From: Calothrix anomala FACHB-343
GTDB lineage: Bacteria > Cyanobacteriota > Cyanobacteriia > Cyanobacteriales > Nostocaceae
Length of the DNA stretch: 64,000 nt
Direction: 5' to 3'
Assembly (NCBI RefSeq): GCF_014696435.1
Contig: NZ_JACJQG010000021.1
Coordinates: 53,768-117,767, forward strand
The notes below the pieces were generated by a model. That model did not search any database. It had not been told where the DNA came from and saw only the letters and a list, made by a program, of their open reading frames with translations. Positions within the stretch are counted from its first letter, which is position 1. Each line of letters begins with the position of its first letter. Position numbers and translations under genes: made by a program. This document shows positions 53,258 to 62,567 of this stretch, in pieces.

Positions 53258-55357
53258 TCAAAAAGCTTGGCGTTGCTCCAAGTGTGCTAATATCTCTGCA
53301 CGAGTTCGCCAAACAGAACGCAATTGCTTACGTGCAAATAGTGGTAATTGATCGCTAATATGGGGCGAACCGGGTTGAGTGGCGTTACCGTAACTAAGTA
53401 AAGCCTTGGCTGTGACTGGCTGAGAAAATTCAATCGCCGCTACATAACTATCCCCAGCAACTGCTTGAAAGCGTTCATTTTTAGAGGGTGCAAAATTGAG
53501 AACGCGGAATATTCCTAGATCGCCTTCACCGCCATTTGCAGGTAAATCGAGGTTACCGCTACGCAAACGAAAAACTTCACCCCAAGCTACATCTATTTTG
53601 CCATAAGCTTTTTCGACTTTTGTTGCGGCTATTTGTAGAGCCTGTACAGCGCTTTTGGGATCTTTCAAACCATCGGGTGTAGTCAGGGGAGATTTCTCAC
53701 TCCAAGGAATACTAAAGATATTATCTTCGTCTATTTCTTGCCACCAGAAAGAAAACAAGACTGCACCGCGACTATCAGCATTAGCTTGGCGATTCCAAGT
53801 TGCCAAAATATTAGCCGCACGCCGAGTTAATTCATCACCATATTGTTGTGCGGCGGGAATTAAATCGTCAAGGATGCGTTCTGCGACTTCCATTTTCGTA
53901 GAATGTTTATACTCAATCATTTCTGCAAAGGAAATTTTCCTATCTTCAGCCAACATTTTGGCGGAACGTTGGGCGCGAAAAGGCATGTATCCTCTAGGAG
54001 CCATATATGCAGGGTAATCATCGGCTTTAATCGCAGTTGGAAAGGTAGTTGTCCAAGGTGGATCGTTAGCATTTTGCAACCAACCGCTAGCAGGATCGAT
54101 GATACGCGGTAAATCTGCGTCAGGGTGCATCTTTGTCCACAGAGTTTTGGCTGTGTCACCAGGAATTAAGCCTTCCCAATATTTATAGTCTCCCTCTTGG
54201 CGAATCGGTACAAGACCGTTAAATAGGTGCATGATATGCCCTTCTCTATCTGCATACATCACAGTAAACATGGGTAGCTGCAAACGCTGTAATACTGTTT
54301 GAAATTCCCTGAGGTTTTGGGCGGCTGCCATATCCCACCATTGTTGCAACACGCCAGGACGATCGCTACCGACAACTCGCAGCGCTAAAGCTTTACCTGG
54401 TTTTTCTTGAACTATTGCACCGTGAATGGAACTTTTGACTATTAATGGTTGTTCTACAAAAGAGCCGTCTTTTTGTTTGATTTTTAACGCTAAATTTTCT
54501 TGAGTAAAAGGACGGACTTGACCGTCAAAAATATAACCGCCATCAGCTAATTTCAACTCGTATAAATCCCAACCATCATGGGTATTGACGGTATGAGTCC
54601 ACCCTAAACTATCGTTAAAGGCGATCGCTAAAACTGGAATTCCCACTAAGGTTGCACCATAAGCATTCATCCCCGGCGCAGTAATTTGCGCTTCGTACCA
54701 AAGAAATAAATCTGACCAAAATAAGTGGGGATTAGCTAACAACATCGCCTTCCCACTCGCAGAATGCTTGGGTGCGATCGCCCAACCGTTAGAACCTGCC
54801 TCCGGTTGACTGTGAGTATTATCTGCTACCTGTTGTGGATTAACTATAAACGTAAAATACAGCACCCTCTGTAAGTGGGCGAAGACATCCTCTGGCTTTA
54901 TAGGTAAGACTATTTCTACTTCATCGTCTATTAAATCTGCATGTGCCTTAGCATAAGTATTTATCCCCTCAGCAAAGGCATTAATATAACTTTTAAAAGC
55001 TGGGCTTTGTGCTTGATACCAAGAATTAGCACGATTGGGTACGCCCATTGTCAATACCCATTGATCGGATTCTAAAAATTCTTCTCCCCAATACTCTGCG
55101 GCTTTTCCCCTAGCTTGACCGTAGAGGCGTAACAGTAAATTAGCATGACTTTGCATTTGTGCCCAACCAAACGCCCGAAAAGCGCTTTGAGCGTCTTTAC
55201 CATATATATGCGGTATACCGTAGGTATCCCATAAAATTTCTGTAGTTCTGGGTGTAGCTGCAAAATTATGATTGGCAGAAACCACAATCAAAATAGCACT
55301 GAGGATTAAAGCTAAAAATCTCCATGATTTTTCTTTCACGATTTGAAGCTTGACCAT
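53258..55357 (-). CDS. Penicillin acylase family protein (AHL-acylase type)
   Basis: 699 residues of the Ntn-hydrolase family. After a signal peptide (about 1-34) comes the alpha chain (EILWDTYGIPHIYGKDAQSAFRAFGWAQMQ), a spacer, and then EAGSNGWAIAPKHSASGKAMLLANPHL, where Ser189 would be the new N-terminal nucleophile after autoprocessing; ESFxx-type signatures follow (VNTHDGWDLYELKL). In Anabaena a relative (AiiC) cleaves acyl-homoserine lactones; this smaller protein may act on those or other amides. It is followed by the helical protein at 52534. Confidence 0.9.
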   Translation of the reverse strand: MVKLQIVKEKSWRFLALILSAILIVVSANHNFAATPRTTEILWDTYGIPHIYGKDAQSAFRAFGWAQMQSHANLLLRLYGQARGKAAEYWGEEFLESDQWVLTMGVPNRANSWYQAQSPAFKSYINAFAEGINTYAKAHADLIDDEVEIVLPIKPEDVFAHLQRVLYFTFIVNPQQVADNTHSQPEAGSNGWAIAPKHSASGKAMLLANPHLFWSDLFLWYEAQITAPGMNAYGATLVGIPVLAIAFNDSLGWTHTVNTHDGWDLYELKLADGGYIFDGQVRPFTQENLALKIKQKDGSFVEQPLIVKSSIHGAIVQEKPGKALALRVVGSDRPGVLQQWWDMAAAQNLREFQTVLQRLQLPMFTVMYADREGHIMHLFNGLVPIRQEGDYKYWEGLIPGDTAKTLWTKMHPDADLPRIIDPASGWLQNANDPPWTTTFPTAIKADDYPAYMAPRGYMPFRAQRSAKMLAEDRKISFAEMIEYKHSTKMEVAERILDDLIPAAQQYGDELTRRAANILATWNRQANADSRGAVLFSFWWQEIDEDNIFSIPWSEKSPLTTPDGLKDPKSAVQALQIAATKVEKAYGKIDVAWGEVFRLRSGNLDLPANGGEGDLGIFRVLNFAPSKNERFQAVAGDSYVAAIEFSQPVTAKALLSYGNATQPGSPHISDQLPLFARKQLRSVWRTRAEILAHLEQRQAF

Positions 55358-55398
55358 AAATACACCCTAAAATTCAACATCATAGATAGATTGGCAAA

Positions 55399-55506
55399 GA
55401 TACAGCAGATTGCCAGTTGGTGAGGTAGAAACCATCGTTGATTGTAGGGGCACTGGCACTGCCATGCCCCGAAGCGCGTACCTCATTTACCTGAAATATC
55501 CTGTAA
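55399..55506. repeat. 108-bp repeat, inverted relative to 38781-38888
   Basis: Reverse complement of the 38781-38888 sequence with a few differences, spanning GATACAGCAGATTGCCAG to CTGAAATATCCTGTAA. It lies 42 bases upstream of the acylase start, so it may include part of its promoter. Confidence 0.75.
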
Positions 55507-55742
55507 GTAGAGACACCAGAGGCAGAAAATTGAGATTTACTCTCAACTGAGAATTATAGAGTATTGCAAATACTTCTCAACTTGTTGTGAAAGTATAATG
55601 ACAGAAAATGTATTAAATATTCAAGTATGATTCAGATAATGGTTCTTCTGTCGCAGCTTTTATAGTGTCAGAACTGCAAAATTTATGCAAAAATATGTCA
55701 GGATATCTAGAGATATTGAAATACCTTAGCACTAGCTTTTAC

Positions 55743-55834
55743 TGTCAACAGTCAACAGTCAACGGTCAACAGTCAACAGTCAACAGTCAACGGTCAACGG
55801 TCAACAGTCAACAGTCAACGGTCAACAGCCTTAA
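55743..55834. repeat. Heptamer repeat tract (GTCAACA/GTCAACG)
   Basis: Twelve to thirteen uninterrupted units of GTCAACA or GTCAACG. A 66-codon plus-strand frame runs through it by chance. The rest of 55507-55989 shows no gene. Confidence 0.85.
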
Positions 55835-55989
55835 GGATAGATTGTGCAAATTAACAGCAGAATAGCCGATCGGGGCGCATCTGGGCGCATTTCGTTGTAA
55901 AGTGACAATGTGGGATATCAGCACAATGTAGAAATCACCAGCCTATTCCCCAAGCCTCAAAAGTTGCGATCGCGATCCAAATTCAGTCA

Positions 55990-56913
55990 ATGTCCTACCA
56001 AATTAATCGTTTCATTAAATTTACCCAAGATTTATTTTTTCTTTGGGTATTAATTGGTGCTGTTGGTGGTTATTTATTCCCCAAAATCGCCGCCAGTGGT
56101 AGCGGTAATATCTCCATCGCGCTGGGAGTAGTGATGTTAGGAATGGGTTTAACCATCACTATTGAGCAATTACAAAGCTTACGCCAGGCTAGTAGAGCCG
56201 TTGTTTTGGGAGTGTTACTACAATTTACGATTATGCCACTCTTGGGATGGTTAGCGGCAACAGCTTTGAGATTACCACCGATGTTAGCATTAGGCGTAAT
56301 TCTTGTAGGTGCTAGTCCGGGCGGAACAGCTTCAGAAGTAATTACTTTTTTGGCTCGTGGTGATGTATCTTTATCTGTAGCCATCACAACTGCTTCTACA
56401 ATCCTCAGCCCGATTATTACACCAGCTTGGATTTGGTTACTCAGTGCAAATTGGGTGGATATTAAGCCGTTATCTTTAATTACTACTACAGTACAATTTG
56501 TCCTCTTACCAGTAATATTAGGAATTGGGCTACGGCGTTTTTGGACTCCTAATAAATTTGTGATTGACGGCATACTCCCGCTAGTTTCTATGTTCGCAAT
56601 TGTTTGGATTATTACAACAATTGTCGGCTTAAATCACGAGCGATTATTTATTACGCCAATCGTCATCGTAGCGGTAGTTTTACATAATGTTTTGGGTTTA
56701 ATTTTGGGTTATTTCGGTGCTGCGATCGCAGGTCAATCACCTGCTATTTGTCGGACAATTTCTATAGAGGTAGGAATGCAAAATTCTGGTTTAGCTGTAG
56801 CCTTAGCGATCGCACATTTTGAACCCCTAGCAGCCATACCAGGTGCTATATTTAGCGTCTGTCACAATCTTACAGGTTCGCTCATAGCCGCAATTTGGCG
56901 GAGAAGTTCTTAA
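55990..56913 (+). CDS. Bile acid:sodium symporter (BASS) family transporter
   Basis: 307 residues with about nine hydrophobic helices. The family patterns are GNISIALGVVMLGMGLTITIEQL, GASPGGTASEVITFLARGDVSLSVAITTAST and SIEVGMQNSGLAVALAIAHF, which form the crossing-helix sodium site. BASS proteins carry organic anions (pyruvate, pantoate, bile acids) with sodium; the substrate here cannot be set. It is close in type to the plain BASS family rather than to SbtA (bicarbonate). ATG at 55990. Confidence 0.92.
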   Translation: MSYQINRFIKFTQDLFFLWVLIGAVGGYLFPKIAASGSGNISIALGVVMLGMGLTITIEQLQSLRQASRAVVLGVLLQFTIMPLLGWLAATALRLPPMLALGVILVGASPGGTASEVITFLARGDVSLSVAITTASTILSPIITPAWIWLLSANWVDIKPLSLITTTVQFVLLPVILGIGLRRFWTPNKFVIDGILPLVSMFAIVWIITTIVGLNHERLFITPIVIVAVVLHNVLGLILGYFGAAIAGQSPAICRTISIEVGMQNSGLAVALAIAHFEPLAAIPGAIFSVCHNLTGSLIAAIWRRSS

Positions 56914-57064
56914 CACTTCGCAGTGAAACTGAGTCAGGCGATGTAATGACAATAATGCCAAGGGCTGTCATTTATTATTGGTCATTTGTCATTGCTCAAT
57001 ACAGTTCAGATAAGCCTTGTTTCTCCCTCTGCTTCCTCTGCTTCCTCTGCTTTTGTTTGTAACC

Positions 57065-57206
57065 TAGTGGTCTGTCCCATTAATTTTGCTGGGTAAAAAA
57101 CGAACCGCGAAGACGCGAAGTCCGCGTTCGACGAAGTCGTTCCCGAAGGGTAGGAAGAGAAAAGAAGAAGAAACTTACCATACATAATTAATGAGACAAA
57201 GCACTA
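57065..57206. mobile_element. 142-bp MITE-like element with imperfect inverted ends
   Basis: The left end TAGTGGTCTGTCCCATTAAT and the right end ATTAATGAGACAAAGCACTA pair with three or four mismatches, and the element is flanked by CTAG-type bases. The interior has GCGAAGTCCGCGTTCGACGA and a purine-rich run. It ends 8 bases from the stop of the sensor kinase. The part 56914-57064 has only CTTCCTCTG repeats. Confidence 0.6.
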
Positions 57207-57213
57207 GTTTGGT

Positions 57214-59418
57214 TTAGAGAATTTTTTGTTGAATAGGTATTTGGATTTTCAACTCTGTTCCTTGACCTTGGGTGGAGAAACAATCTAATTTTCCACCATG
57301 CTTTTCTGTAATAATTTGATAGCTGATAGCCATACCCATACCTGTGCCTTTACCTACAGGTTTAGTAGTAAAGAAGGGGTCAAAAATGCGGTTTTTCACA
57401 TTTACTGACATTCCCGGGCCATTATCTGCGATCGCAATTTCCACCCACTGAGTATCAATTACATCAGTATGAATAGTAATTCTGCTAAGATTTTCCCGGT
57501 GCTGTACATAGGTACCCTGGATGTTGACCTCATCTAAGGCATCAATGGCGTTGAGAAGAATATTCATGAAAACTTGATTGAGTTTACCGGGATAGCATTC
57601 TACTGGCGGTAAATCGCCATAGTCGCGAATGACTTCAATTGCTGGATGTTCTGGCTGCTCTTGCAGGCGATGTTGCAAAATTAACAGTGTACTTTCAATT
57701 CCCTCATGAATATTTACAGCTTTAAATTCTGATTCATCTATGCGCGAAAAGTTGCGCAGCGATAGCACAATACTGCGAATGCGATCGGTTCCCATTTTCA
57801 TGGAAGATAGCATTTTCTGCATATCTTCACTCATAAACTCTAAATCTATTTCTTCTGCTAGGGCTTGTATTTGCGAATCGGTATCAGGATAGCGTTCTTG
57901 GTAGAGGTGAAGCATCCTCAGTAAATCTTGCGTATACTCGTTGAGATGAGCAATATTGCCGTGAATAAAGTTCACCGGATTATTAATTTCATGGGCTACC
58001 CCTGCTACTAGCTGACCTAAACTAGACATTTTCTCGCTTTGAATTACCTGAGCTTGGGTGCGTTGCAACTCACTTAAAGCAGTTTTCAGTTCAGCAGTTC
58101 GTTCTTCTACTCTATCTTCTAGTTCTGCTTTGCTAACTTCTAAAGCAGTAAAAGATTCACTTAACTGCTGTGCCATGTTATTAAATGCTAGCGCCAAAAT
58201 GTTGAGTTCCTGAATATTATTAGTATCCACCTTTTGGTCTAATTTACCAGAGGCGATCGCCTGACTGGCTAATTTCATCCGCAAAATTGGCTGAGTAATC
58301 CAAACTGAGGTGAGATAACCAATAAAAATTGCTACAGCTAATGCTGTCATACAAAGGGCAATAGTAGTTTTATTATTAGCATTAATGTTCGCCATAAAGG
58401 CTTTTTCTGGTACAGAAACCACCACCAGCCAATCTAGTCCATATTCGTCGTGCCAGGGAGTAACATAGACAAAATTAGTTTCTCCTTGCAATTTAAAGTG
58501 CAATTTTTGCCGTTGATTAATCGACTCAAAGCGGTGTGCTTGTTGCTGAATGTTTTGGGCAATTGCTTTAACTATGGGGTCTGGAATTTCGGTAGCTCGT
58601 AACCTTTGAATTTGCTGATTAACTAGGGCGAACGGTTGATAATTGCTGGAATTGGCAATCAACATCCCATTCCGTTCCATAATAAAAACCTGTCCTGTCC
58701 GGCTAACATCCAAACTTTGTAAAAATTTACTCAATTTCAATAGATGAATATCTGCACCAACCATCCCGATCAATCGATTTTGAGCGTCATAGATAGGGCG
58801 ACCTGTAGCAGCAGTAATATATGAATCGTTGTCGCCATTCCAACTGTAAATCCGCGACCAAATAGGTTTACCTGCTTTGATTGGTTCAGAATACCACGTT
58901 TCCTGAGAATTGTTGTAATCAAAGGTGTTATTAATAATGGTACGATTACCTAGTTCATCAGTAGCATAGTTTTTGCCATTTTTAGGTAATTTAGCGCCCC
59001 AATCATCAATTGTGATTGTTTTCCCGTCGTAGCGTGCGGCTCCGGCTCCTTCACCAGTTGTCAACCCAATGCCAATATAGGTGAGATCGTAGGCTTGCAT
59101 GAGTTTCCAAAAATACTTGCTTAAAGTTTGGCGATCGCGCACATCCAATAATCCCATTGCAATGGCATCAGCATTAATTTGGTTAACCTTGTGGGGAATA
59201 GCCAGGTAAGAATTCAGGTGTTGCTCAACTATGCTATTGGTTCGATCCATCAATTGATCTGCCAATTCTTGCACGGCTTTCTGCCCATTTTTAAATGATA
59301 TGTAGCCAACCAAACCAACGGCGGCGAAAATTTGCACTACAAATGGCACAATGAGAACCATCTGTAATGGGAAAGCTTTAACTTTGCTTGATTTATGCTC
59401 TTTTATATCTGTGTTCAT
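57214..59418 (-). CDS. Cache-domain sensor histidine kinase
   Basis: 734 residues. A transmembrane helix (about 19-41), a large extracytoplasmic dCache domain (about 45-355) with ETWYSEPIKAGKPIWSRIYSW and TAATGRPIYDAQNRLIGMVGADIHLLKLSKFL, a second helix (about 358-378), HAMP (about 380-432), a coiled coil, and a class of kinase core with GQLVAGVAHEINNPVNFIHGN, NILLNAIDAL, IADNGPGMS and GKGTGMGMAISYQI. Cache domains bind small ligands such as amino acids. No response regulator lies adjacent, so it is an orphan in this window. ATG at 59418. Confidence 0.94.
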   Translation of the reverse strand: MNTDIKEHKSSKVKAFPLQMVLIVPFVVQIFAAVGLVGYISFKNGQKAVQELADQLMDRTNSIVEQHLNSYLAIPHKVNQINADAIAMGLLDVRDRQTLSKYFWKLMQAYDLTYIGIGLTTGEGAGAARYDGKTITIDDWGAKLPKNGKNYATDELGNRTIINNTFDYNNSQETWYSEPIKAGKPIWSRIYSWNGDNDSYITAATGRPIYDAQNRLIGMVGADIHLLKLSKFLQSLDVSRTGQVFIMERNGMLIANSSNYQPFALVNQQIQRLRATEIPDPIVKAIAQNIQQQAHRFESINQRQKLHFKLQGETNFVYVTPWHDEYGLDWLVVVSVPEKAFMANINANNKTTIALCMTALAVAIFIGYLTSVWITQPILRMKLASQAIASGKLDQKVDTNNIQELNILALAFNNMAQQLSESFTALEVSKAELEDRVEERTAELKTALSELQRTQAQVIQSEKMSSLGQLVAGVAHEINNPVNFIHGNIAHLNEYTQDLLRMLHLYQERYPDTDSQIQALAEEIDLEFMSEDMQKMLSSMKMGTDRIRSIVLSLRNFSRIDESEFKAVNIHEGIESTLLILQHRLQEQPEHPAIEVIRDYGDLPPVECYPGKLNQVFMNILLNAIDALDEVNIQGTYVQHRENLSRITIHTDVIDTQWVEIAIADNGPGMSVNVKNRIFDPFFTTKPVGKGTGMGMAISYQIITEKHGGKLDCFSTQGQGTELKIQIPIQQKIL

Positions 59419-59543
59419 TGCCTTCCCACCAACAGTTAATTAATTACGATCTGTGAGTTTTTATCGTTACATTGCTATTATTCCCACTTAAAAAAGCAGA
59501 GTTTTTAAATCAATCAAAAAGTTTTGCTGTTTACTAATAAATT

Positions 59544-59683
59544 AGGACTTACGCAGTGTCAGATATTTTTCATGCTTTTTGTCAATGGTCAATAGTCCAT
59601 AGTCCAAAAACCTGAATTTTGACCATTGACTTTTGACTTTTGACCACCCTTGTCAGGGTTTTTGTGTTCGGTGCGTAAGTCCT
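59544..59683. mobile_element. MITE-like element with GGACTTACGCA ends (copy 2)
   Basis: Inverted relative to the element at 50349-50493: AGGACTTACGCAGTGTCAGA on the left, GGTGCGTAAGTCCT on the right, with GTCAATGGTCAATAGTCCAT heptamers and ACCCTTGTCAGGGT inside. It lies between the sensor kinase gene and a gene-poor region. Confidence 0.75.
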
Positions 59684-59887
59684 ATAAATAAGGGTAGCAA
59701 TAAGTTTTATTACCTATTGATGAAAAGCAAGCACTAAAAGTTGGTTCTCAAAGACATATTTTTCAGCCAGTCGAGGCAGATAATCTAGTGAGGGCGAAGA
59801 TTAACTTAATGAAAAATTTTTGATGTAAATAATATGAGTTAGATTTAGCAGAGATTTAATGAATAATCACGATTAATTGTAGACTTT

Positions 59888-60025
59888 TCCTCCTTTATGA
59901 AATTGGTAGTTAAATCAATACGGTTGAGTTAGTGTCAAAAATCTTAAAATGCGTAGGTTGGGTTGAGGAACGAAACCCAACATTTCCAGTAGCTTTATCC
60001 TCCTTTATGAAATTGGTAGTTAAAT
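59888..60025. repeat. 28-bp direct repeats around a GTAGGTTGGGTT half-element
   Basis: A 28-bp sequence beginning TCCTCCTTTATGAAATTGGT at 59888-59915 is repeated exactly at 59998-60025. Between lie 82 bases including GTAGGTTGGGTTGAGGAACG and AAACCCAACATTT (59953-59984). Confidence 0.85.
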
Positions 60026-60086
60026 AGCAGATTATCTCACAAATTTAAGATAAATCGCCTAGAGCGCGGCTTTTGATTTATCGTGC

Positions 60087-60458
60087 TTAACTACTAGGGT
60101 AGTCTTCTTCCGACAAAAGATTCTCGATATTAACTACTAACGGTATTTCACTAGCAATTGGCGGACTGACACTAATCATAGCTTTGTTAGCAAATAGTTT
60201 TAATTGCTGCGTCAGTTGGGGAATAATGCTGGTAATATTCTGGTATGGTTCTATATTATGGCAAACCAAAATTAACATCAGAATTCCCGAATTAATGCGG
60301 AAATACCAATGACAATTAGATAAGACAATACGTGTTGAGTGAACGCAGTTTTGATAAAAGAGTTGCTTAATTTTATCTTCAAGTTGTCTGAAAAGTATTT
60401 CACTCAATTTAATTGTCCGTTCTGAAGGTAAATCATCAGGATGCACTGGCTGATACAT
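60087..60458 (-). CDS. Hypothetical protein
   Basis: 123 residues, MYQPVHPDDLPSERTIKLSE and so on, with mixed strands and helices (CHWYFRINSGILMLILVCHN, IIPQLTQQLKLFANKAMISVS) and an acidic end. No signal or membrane helix and no family I recognise. Codon use and the ATG at 60458 look like a real gene. An overlapping minus-strand frame at 60404-60610 seems to be noise. Nothing around it suggests a role. Confidence 0.6.
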   Translation of the reverse strand: MYQPVHPDDLPSERTIKLSEILFRQLEDKIKQLFYQNCVHSTRIVLSNCHWYFRINSGILMLILVCHNIEPYQNITSIIPQLTQQLKLFANKAMISVSPPIASEIPLVVNIENLLSEEDYPSS

Positions 60459-61680
60459 AATAATTTACAAGTAAGGTTAATCATTTTGATTGGGTAGAAA
60501 TCCACAGCAAGTCTAACCATAACTGAGGATGATTTTCTTTCAGCCTTGTAGAGATTTGCAATTTCTTGGATTTCTACACAGCTTGATAAATACATCCAAC
60601 CAATAACCACTAACTCGATCGATAAATTTGGGATGGATGGATAGCTGTGGGAGCAAGAGATGAATTTGCTATGTAGTAAATTTCAATCATGGCAAAATCT
60701 ACCTATTGGGTGCGATCGCTCTAGGTATTTCCTACAGCTGATACTTATTGCCTACCAACCATAAAAGACTAAGTTTAGCTCTAGAAACTGTATCATATGC
60801 ATCTTTTTACCAACTCAATTGGTAAAGAAAATATTATTTTTGCACAGACAATCTGTCAATGGCTAACAAATCAAGGCTTTCTCTCCCTCACCTGTTGGTG
60901 TTGCTTACCTGCTGCCAAAATTTTGGCTCTTAACAGCAAATTTGCATAATTCCGCGATGATTTTATAGATATCTGCATTACTTGTTAGCTAAATATTTGT
61001 GAATTGGTATGAGCAACGCTCAACTCCTACTCCCTCTATGTGATTTTAGCCTCAGATTTAGCCAAGATTGAGCATCCATCAATCTTCTGTTGCTTTAATT
61101 TTCTCTGTACGTAAGTTATTCCTTAATCTCTATGCTAAGATATCTGAATAGGGAATCAAAAGTGCAAAAGCAAAAATTATTCTGGGAAATTAGATAGAAC
61201 CTAAAATGGAAGATTATGCTTTTGTGTAAGTAAATCTAATTAAAGTAAACGTAGCATTTTGTAACCAAAAATTGGTATTTTCTTGTATCAACCTAAAACT
61301 AGACAGTCTCATCTTTCCTTGGTAATGACAGCCTTAGCTGATAGGGAAGCATTGATAAGTTTGATATCTACAATAGGGAATTATGATACAAGGTTATTCA
61401 CCCAAACTGCACCAGAAAAGTTATAAAATCAGTTGCAGTTGGCATAATTATGTTTATTGCGAACAAACTTTTCATGGATGTTCGTCAAGCTATAGTAAAG
61501 GAATCAAATTTCCGGTTTGGGTAAACCAACGGTTTGAGGAAATGAGGTTCTGATTCTACAATGTTGTAGAGGTATTGTAGCGTTTAAACATCGGTAGTAG
61601 TTCTAGCGTTTTAGACAGATATCGGTTTGCTTGCTGTTCATCAATTCTCTGGGATTATTTCACATTATTAATTACTCACT
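60459..61680. other. Gene-poor AT-rich region
   Basis: About 1.2 kb without a supported gene, heptamer tract or strong hairpin. It has only short frames in all directions. It could hold an unannotated RNA, but I see no clear promoter-terminator pair. Confidence 0.4.
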
Positions 61681-61905
61681 ATGTTAAACTTTGCCTATTC
61701 ATCGATTGCTCTAGGTTTAGCTTTACTTTGTTTAAGCATCACTCCAAAAATTAATAATTCGCTTGGGCAAATCTTAGCTTTATTATTTGCGACTTTTTGG
61801 TTATGTTCTAGTCTATTTTTTTCAATGATACCTATTGAATTAATATTAGCGATCGCTCTTTTTTATCTCACCCCCAAAGTTCATTTTTGGTCGCGGATCA
61901 AGTAA
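61681..61905 (+). CDS. Small hydrophobic protein, uncertain
   Basis: 74 residues with two hydrophobic stretches (SSIALGLALLCLSITP and ILALLFATFWLCSSLFFSMIPIELILAIALFYLTP). It ends in a basic tail. No ribosome binding site is visible before the ATG at 61681. It may be a real small membrane protein or a chance frame. Confidence 0.4.
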   Translation: MLNFAYSSIALGLALLCLSITPKINNSLGQILALLFATFWLCSSLFFSMIPIELILAIALFYLTPKVHFWSRIK

Positions 61906-62049
61906 ATTTAGTAAATCTAAATTATTTACAAAAATTTAAATACCAGATTTCTGACAGAAATTGGGTATTTTCTCATGAGGTAGCTAAATAACAATTTCAC
62001 CAAGATAGATGATGCTTTGTTAATCAGACTTATTTATTGAAAAGAATAG

Positions 62050-62223
62050 TTATCGTACATAAAAGGGTTTAAGACCCCTACGTCTATACGTAGTATCATT
62101 TTCAGACGGGGATTTAAACCCCGACTGAAAATGTCTTTAATTTTGCGGAAAGTCTGATCGGAGGAAACCTCCGCTCAGAACTTTCCAAGAGAGAATTTTG
62201 AATTTTGAATTTTGAATTGTTAA
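62050..62223. repeat. Copy B of the 125-bp repeat, carrying a 48-bp insertion
   Basis: Same as 41738-41862 from TTATCGTACATAAAAGGGTT to the AATTTTG run, except that after the first AATTTTG unit (62139-62145) 48 bases are inserted (62146-62193). The insertion folds on itself: GGAAAGTCTGATCGGAGG against CCTCCGCTCAGAACTTTCC. Confidence 0.85.
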
Positions 62224-62279
62224 TAGATCCATCGTCAGCAAACCGATGTATCATAAAGGTAGCTTTACAAAAATCTACA

Positions 62280-62567
62280 ATGATAGAACGCCCAATCAAG
62301 AAATCGGAACGTCAGGCTCAAGCCAATACTGACAAAAATTCGGAAAATTCGGCTGATTTACAGCCAGAGTCTAATCCTAGAAGCTCAAAATCGAAAGGTA
62401 ATCGTTCCTCTGGTAAAGGGAAAAAATCATCTTTTGGTGAGGAAACCAAACAACAGGTTAGTCCCGCACTAGTAAGGGGGCCAAAACCTGTGAAACCGAA
62501 AGTTGATCTGAAAGCGGAAACGGAAACTGAAGCAGAACCTAGTGCTGAAGAATCTCAAGATTCATAG
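62280..62567 (+). CDS. Small low-complexity charged protein
   Basis: 95 residues, rich in Lys, Ser, Glu and Pro: MIERPIKKSERQAQANTDKN, SKSKGNRSSGKGKKSSFGEE, QQVSPALVRGPKPVKPKVDL, with an acidic tail ETETEAEPSAEESQDS. Likely disordered, perhaps DNA- or RNA-binding in the basic middle. The frame extends upstream into the AATTTTG repeat but the ATG at 62280 is more sensible. I recall similar cyanobacterial proteins but no function. A terminator lies 250 bases downstream. Confidence 0.65.
   Translation: MIERPIKKSERQAQANTDKNSENSADLQPESNPRSSKSKGNRSSGKGKKSSFGEETKQQVSPALVRGPKPVKPKVDLKAETETEAEPSAEESQDS

Noticed and set aside
53655-54017. Plus-strand frame of 120 codons
   Set aside because: Antisense to the acylase gene.
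55665-55865. Plus-strand frame of 66 codons rich in QQSTVNS
   Set aside because: A translation of GTCAACA/GTCAACG heptamers.
56070-56573. Minus-strand frame of 167 codons
   Set aside because: Antisense to the BASS transporter, which has clear family motifs on the plus strand.
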